A DNA stretch of 64,000 nucleotides, from positions 1 through 64,000 of the forward strand of contig JAFZMV010000132.1 of assembly GCA_017553205.1 (NCBI GenBank), in the 5' to 3' direction. The notes beneath the pieces were generated by a model. That model was given only the letters and a program-made list of their open reading frames with translations, was not told the origin of the DNA and made no database searches. Below, piece by piece: positions 62,103-64,000 of this stretch. How positions within the stretch are numbered: the first letter of the stretch is position 1; the number at the start of each line of letters is the position of its first letter. This DNA comes from Selenomonadaceae bacterium. GTDB taxonomy: Bacteria; Bacillota; Negativicutes; Selenomonadales; Selenomonadaceae. The translations under genes were made by a program, and so were the position numbers.

Positions 62103-63710
62103 TCATTTTGAGCGAATCATTTTATTTATTTTCCGCAAAGGTGCGGTAACTTTCCAAGACATTGAATTTATCAGAGAAGCATTTAATTTTTTCTGTTCTT
62201 CAAGTTGCAAAGCTAACTGTTTATTTTTTTCATCAAGTTTTGCAAGTTCGGTTTTTTGGTTGATAATATTTTCTTCAAGATGTGAAATTTTTTTACGCAT
62301 AAATAAAATTTCGTCGGTGAGTTTCTGTGCGAATTTAAAATCAATTTTCCCATGCACTTCTACTGTAAAATCTCCCTGCAGATTTTCGGCGGAAGTATCA
62401 AAAACAAATTGCGGGTCGTCCGTCAAAAAATAATAAAATCCTTCGTCGATTTTTATCGCGTTGCTGTGAAGAATCGAAAAATTTTTCCCGTTGATTTTAA
62501 ATTCTTCAAGTTTAATCGCAGTTAAGTTTTCGCATGGATCAAATCTCAAAAATTTAACGAGTTTTTTTGAGGTACATGAAAATTTTCCGCGAAAAGTTCC
62601 GTCCTTCTCGTAAAAAATAACTTTCTCAAAAATTTCTTCGCCGTTAAAACTTTCGCCCGTATCAAAATAAATTTTACAACGGAGCGTCAAAAGTTTATTT
62701 TCCATTCCGAAAATATCATATTTCCCAGTATCAACCAAAAAAGATTTTTCGTCGTAATTATAGAGCTTTTTAATTTCTTCGGCAGATTTTTCATTTGACA
62801 GAATTTTTTTCAGCAGGTTCAAGCCGACAAACTGAATTGAACTGTAATTATTTTCAAGGCAGATTTGAGCGAGTGCAAATTCACGGTTGATTTTTCCGTT
62901 GACGACAAATTTTTTTGCTTCAGGAAAAACTTCGAGAAAAAAATTATAGTCTTTAAAATTCTCAACAAAATTTTGAATAAGAAAAAACATTTCATTTTCA
63001 ACACGCACACGCTTATTAAAATCTGCCGCCGACATGTTATCATCACGCAGGCGAAATTTCACCAACTTATCGGGCATAATATAAAAATTTTCATGAAAGC
63101 AAAGATTTATCCACATAAAATAATCCGGCAGTTGCCAAAGCCCATGAAAATCCAACAAATTATATTTTCCGTAAACTTCCCGCCGAATCATCAAACTCGG
63201 GTGACACAAACAATTTGCATTATAAAAAAAATATCTCAGCCATTCTGCACGAGAACGGTTGGGCTTGTCAAAAATTTTTTTATAAAAATCATCGTCCGAA
63301 AGTTCCTGCAAATTTCCTTCCGCGTCAATAAAATCGGCCTGCGTAAAACAAGCCGCATAATTTTTATTTTCTTCCAGAAATTTTACCTGCTTTTCAAGTT
63401 TATCGACAGTCCATAAATCGTCCGAATGATGAATGGCAATATATTTTCCTTGTGCCGCTTTCAAACATTCCGACAAAACAATTCTTGGCCCGCGATTAAC
63501 TTCGTGCAGAAAAAATTTTATTCTTTCATCGGAAAAAGTTTTTATAATTTCTCGGCTGTTATCCTGTGAACCGTCATCAGCAATCAAAAGTTCAAAATCT
63601 TGAAAAGTCTGATTTAAAACACTTTCAATCGCTTCAGAAATATATTTTTCATGATTGTAACTCGACAAAATAACGCTGACTTTTGGTCTGTCAAATTTTT
63701 TGTTTGGCAT
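62103..63710 (-). CDS. Glycosyltransferase family 2 protein with C-terminal coiled coil
   Basis: The protein has 535 residues. The GT-A domain (residues about 8-230) shows KVSVILSSYNHEKYISEAIESVLNQTF, LIADDGSQDNSREII and IAIHHSDDLWT. A middle region of unknown fold (about 280-450) follows. A coiled coil (about 465-515) leads to the terminal SMSWKVTAPLRKINKMIR, a motif often at the end of polysaccharide glycosyltransferases. ATG 63710 follows AAAGG by 9 nt and is preferred to TTG 63719. 19 nt separate it from the upstream aminotransferase gene. Confidence 0.88.
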   Translation of the reverse strand: MPNKKFDRPKVSVILSSYNHEKYISEAIESVLNQTFQDFELLIADDGSQDNSREIIKTFSDERIKFFLHEVNRGPRIVLSECLKAAQGKYIAIHHSDDLWTVDKLEKQVKFLEENKNYAACFTQADFIDAEGNLQELSDDDFYKKIFDKPNRSRAEWLRYFFYNANCLCHPSLMIRREVYGKYNLLDFHGLWQLPDYFMWINLCFHENFYIMPDKLVKFRLRDDNMSAADFNKRVRVENEMFFLIQNFVENFKDYNFFLEVFPEAKKFVVNGKINREFALAQICLENNYSSIQFVGLNLLKKILSNEKSAEEIKKLYNYDEKSFLVDTGKYDIFGMENKLLTLRCKIYFDTGESFNGEEIFEKVIFYEKDGTFRGKFSCTSKKLVKFLRFDPCENLTAIKLEEFKINGKNFSILHSNAIKIDEGFYYFLTDDPQFVFDTSAENLQGDFTVEVHGKIDFKFAQKLTDEILFMRKKISHLEENIINQKTELAKLDEKNKQLALQLEEQKKLNASLINSMSWKVTAPLRKINKMIRSK

Positions 63711-63729
63711 TTTATTCAACCTTTGTAAA

Positions 63730-64000
63730 TTATTTTTTCATGGATTTTAAAATCCCGCAGATTTTTCTGACATCATCTTCAGAAAGTTCTCCATACATCG
63801 GCATGCTTAAAACTTGTTTGCCGACAACATTTGCAACGGGAAGATTTTCGGGACTTGAAGAATTTAACTGACGATAACATGTAAATTCACTGCAGAGCGG
63901 GTGAAAATATTTTCTTGTGAAAACATTATAATTTTTAAATTCGTCGTAAACTTCGTCGCGGGATTTTCCAAAAATTTTTTCGTCAATGCGAATGACATAA
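63730..64000 (-). CDS. DegT/DnrJ/EryC1/StrS-type aminotransferase, C-terminal part
   Basis: The last 90 residues of a gene running off the window edge are visible: YVIRIDEKIFGKSRDEVYDE, YNVFTRKYFHPLCSEFT, then PVANVVGKQVLSMPMYGELS and a short helical end. The TRKYFHPL and LSMPMYGEL motifs identify the sugar aminotransferase family that makes amino sugars such as 4-amino-4,6-dideoxy sugars for surface glycans. Its N-terminal PLP site is outside the window. It heads the glycosyltransferase run seen here. Confidence 0.85.
   Translation of the reverse strand, partial: YVIRIDEKIFGKSRDEVYDEFKNYNVFTRKYFHPLCSEFTCYRQLNSSSPENLPVANVVGKQVLSMPMYGELSEDDVRKICGILKSMKK

Overview
The window is AT-rich chromosomal DNA from a low-GC bacterium of the Firmicutes type. 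I lean towards the Negativicutes (Selenomonas-like). The reasons are a Firmicutes-style gene content and gene order (str-S10-spc-alpha ribosomal super-operon, parAB with a DUF4446 gene, rapZ-yvcK, FabK-type enoyl reductase, PPi-type phosphofructokinase), RTX-like secreted proteins, and large glycosyltransferases of an outer-surface polysaccharide locus. The taxonomic call is an inference; no rRNA gene is present to test it. There are no tRNA genes, rRNA genes or CRISPR arrays.

Layout. 1-200 is the right end of an IS200/IS605-type element (last codons of tnpB, a candidate omega RNA, and the terminal hairpin), abutting rplS. 653-6475 (minus) is a run of two unknown genes, radA, a fused folK-folA gene, folB, xth and ecfT. 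6977-21970 (plus) carries dhaK, argD, a PPi-dependent phosphofructokinase, an XpaC/TM2 protein with a miniature GTPase, a Dcu-type C4-dicarboxylate transporter, a chemoreceptor, a lone hisH, parA-parB-DUF4446, an M23 peptidase, a two-receiver protein and a Ppx/GppA protein. 22004-29656 (minus) carries dnaX-ebfC-ispF-cysE, then deoD, two paralogous RTX-like proteins (one with a HELIH metalloprotease domain, the other a near-perfect copy with that domain missing) and ybaK. 29736-33148 (minus) is fatty-acid synthesis (fabG, acpP, fabK, fabF). 33218-53540 (minus) is the translation super-operon from rpsL down to rplQ, driven from a strong consensus promoter at 53592-53620. 53715-58529 carries a LysR regulator divergent from dhaL, then rapZ, yvcK and an orphan amino-acid ABC ATPase. 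58581-64000 (minus) has two unknown proteins, two large glycosyltransferases and the end of a DegT/DnrJ-type aminotransferase.

The most striking signal is not a gene. About 15 copies of a degenerate TTAGGAAT-type heptamer element, plus three sister elements built the same way from other heptamers, sit in the spacers of the ribosomal operon and nearby genes. Most are imperfect inverted repeats of 50-120 nt that start at or inside the upstream stop codon and run to just before the next ribosome-binding site. In several places they have become coding: they supply the N-terminus of adenylate kinase and the C-termini of L29 and L15. A frameshifted four-helix-bundle gene of the 23S-rRNA intervening-sequence (IVP/S23) type lies between secY and adk, and its first codons are themselves heptamer repeat. 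This suggests that the protein family and the repeats move, or once moved, together.

How the genes work together: the core is ribosome and envelope growth. The fab genes directly follow the ribosomal alpha operon, so lipid and ribosome synthesis may share transcription. rapZ/yvcK link to cell-wall precursor control, parAB to chromosome segregation, and the terminal glycosyltransferases to surface polysaccharide. dhaK and dhaL, normally adjacent, lie about 47 kb apart here.
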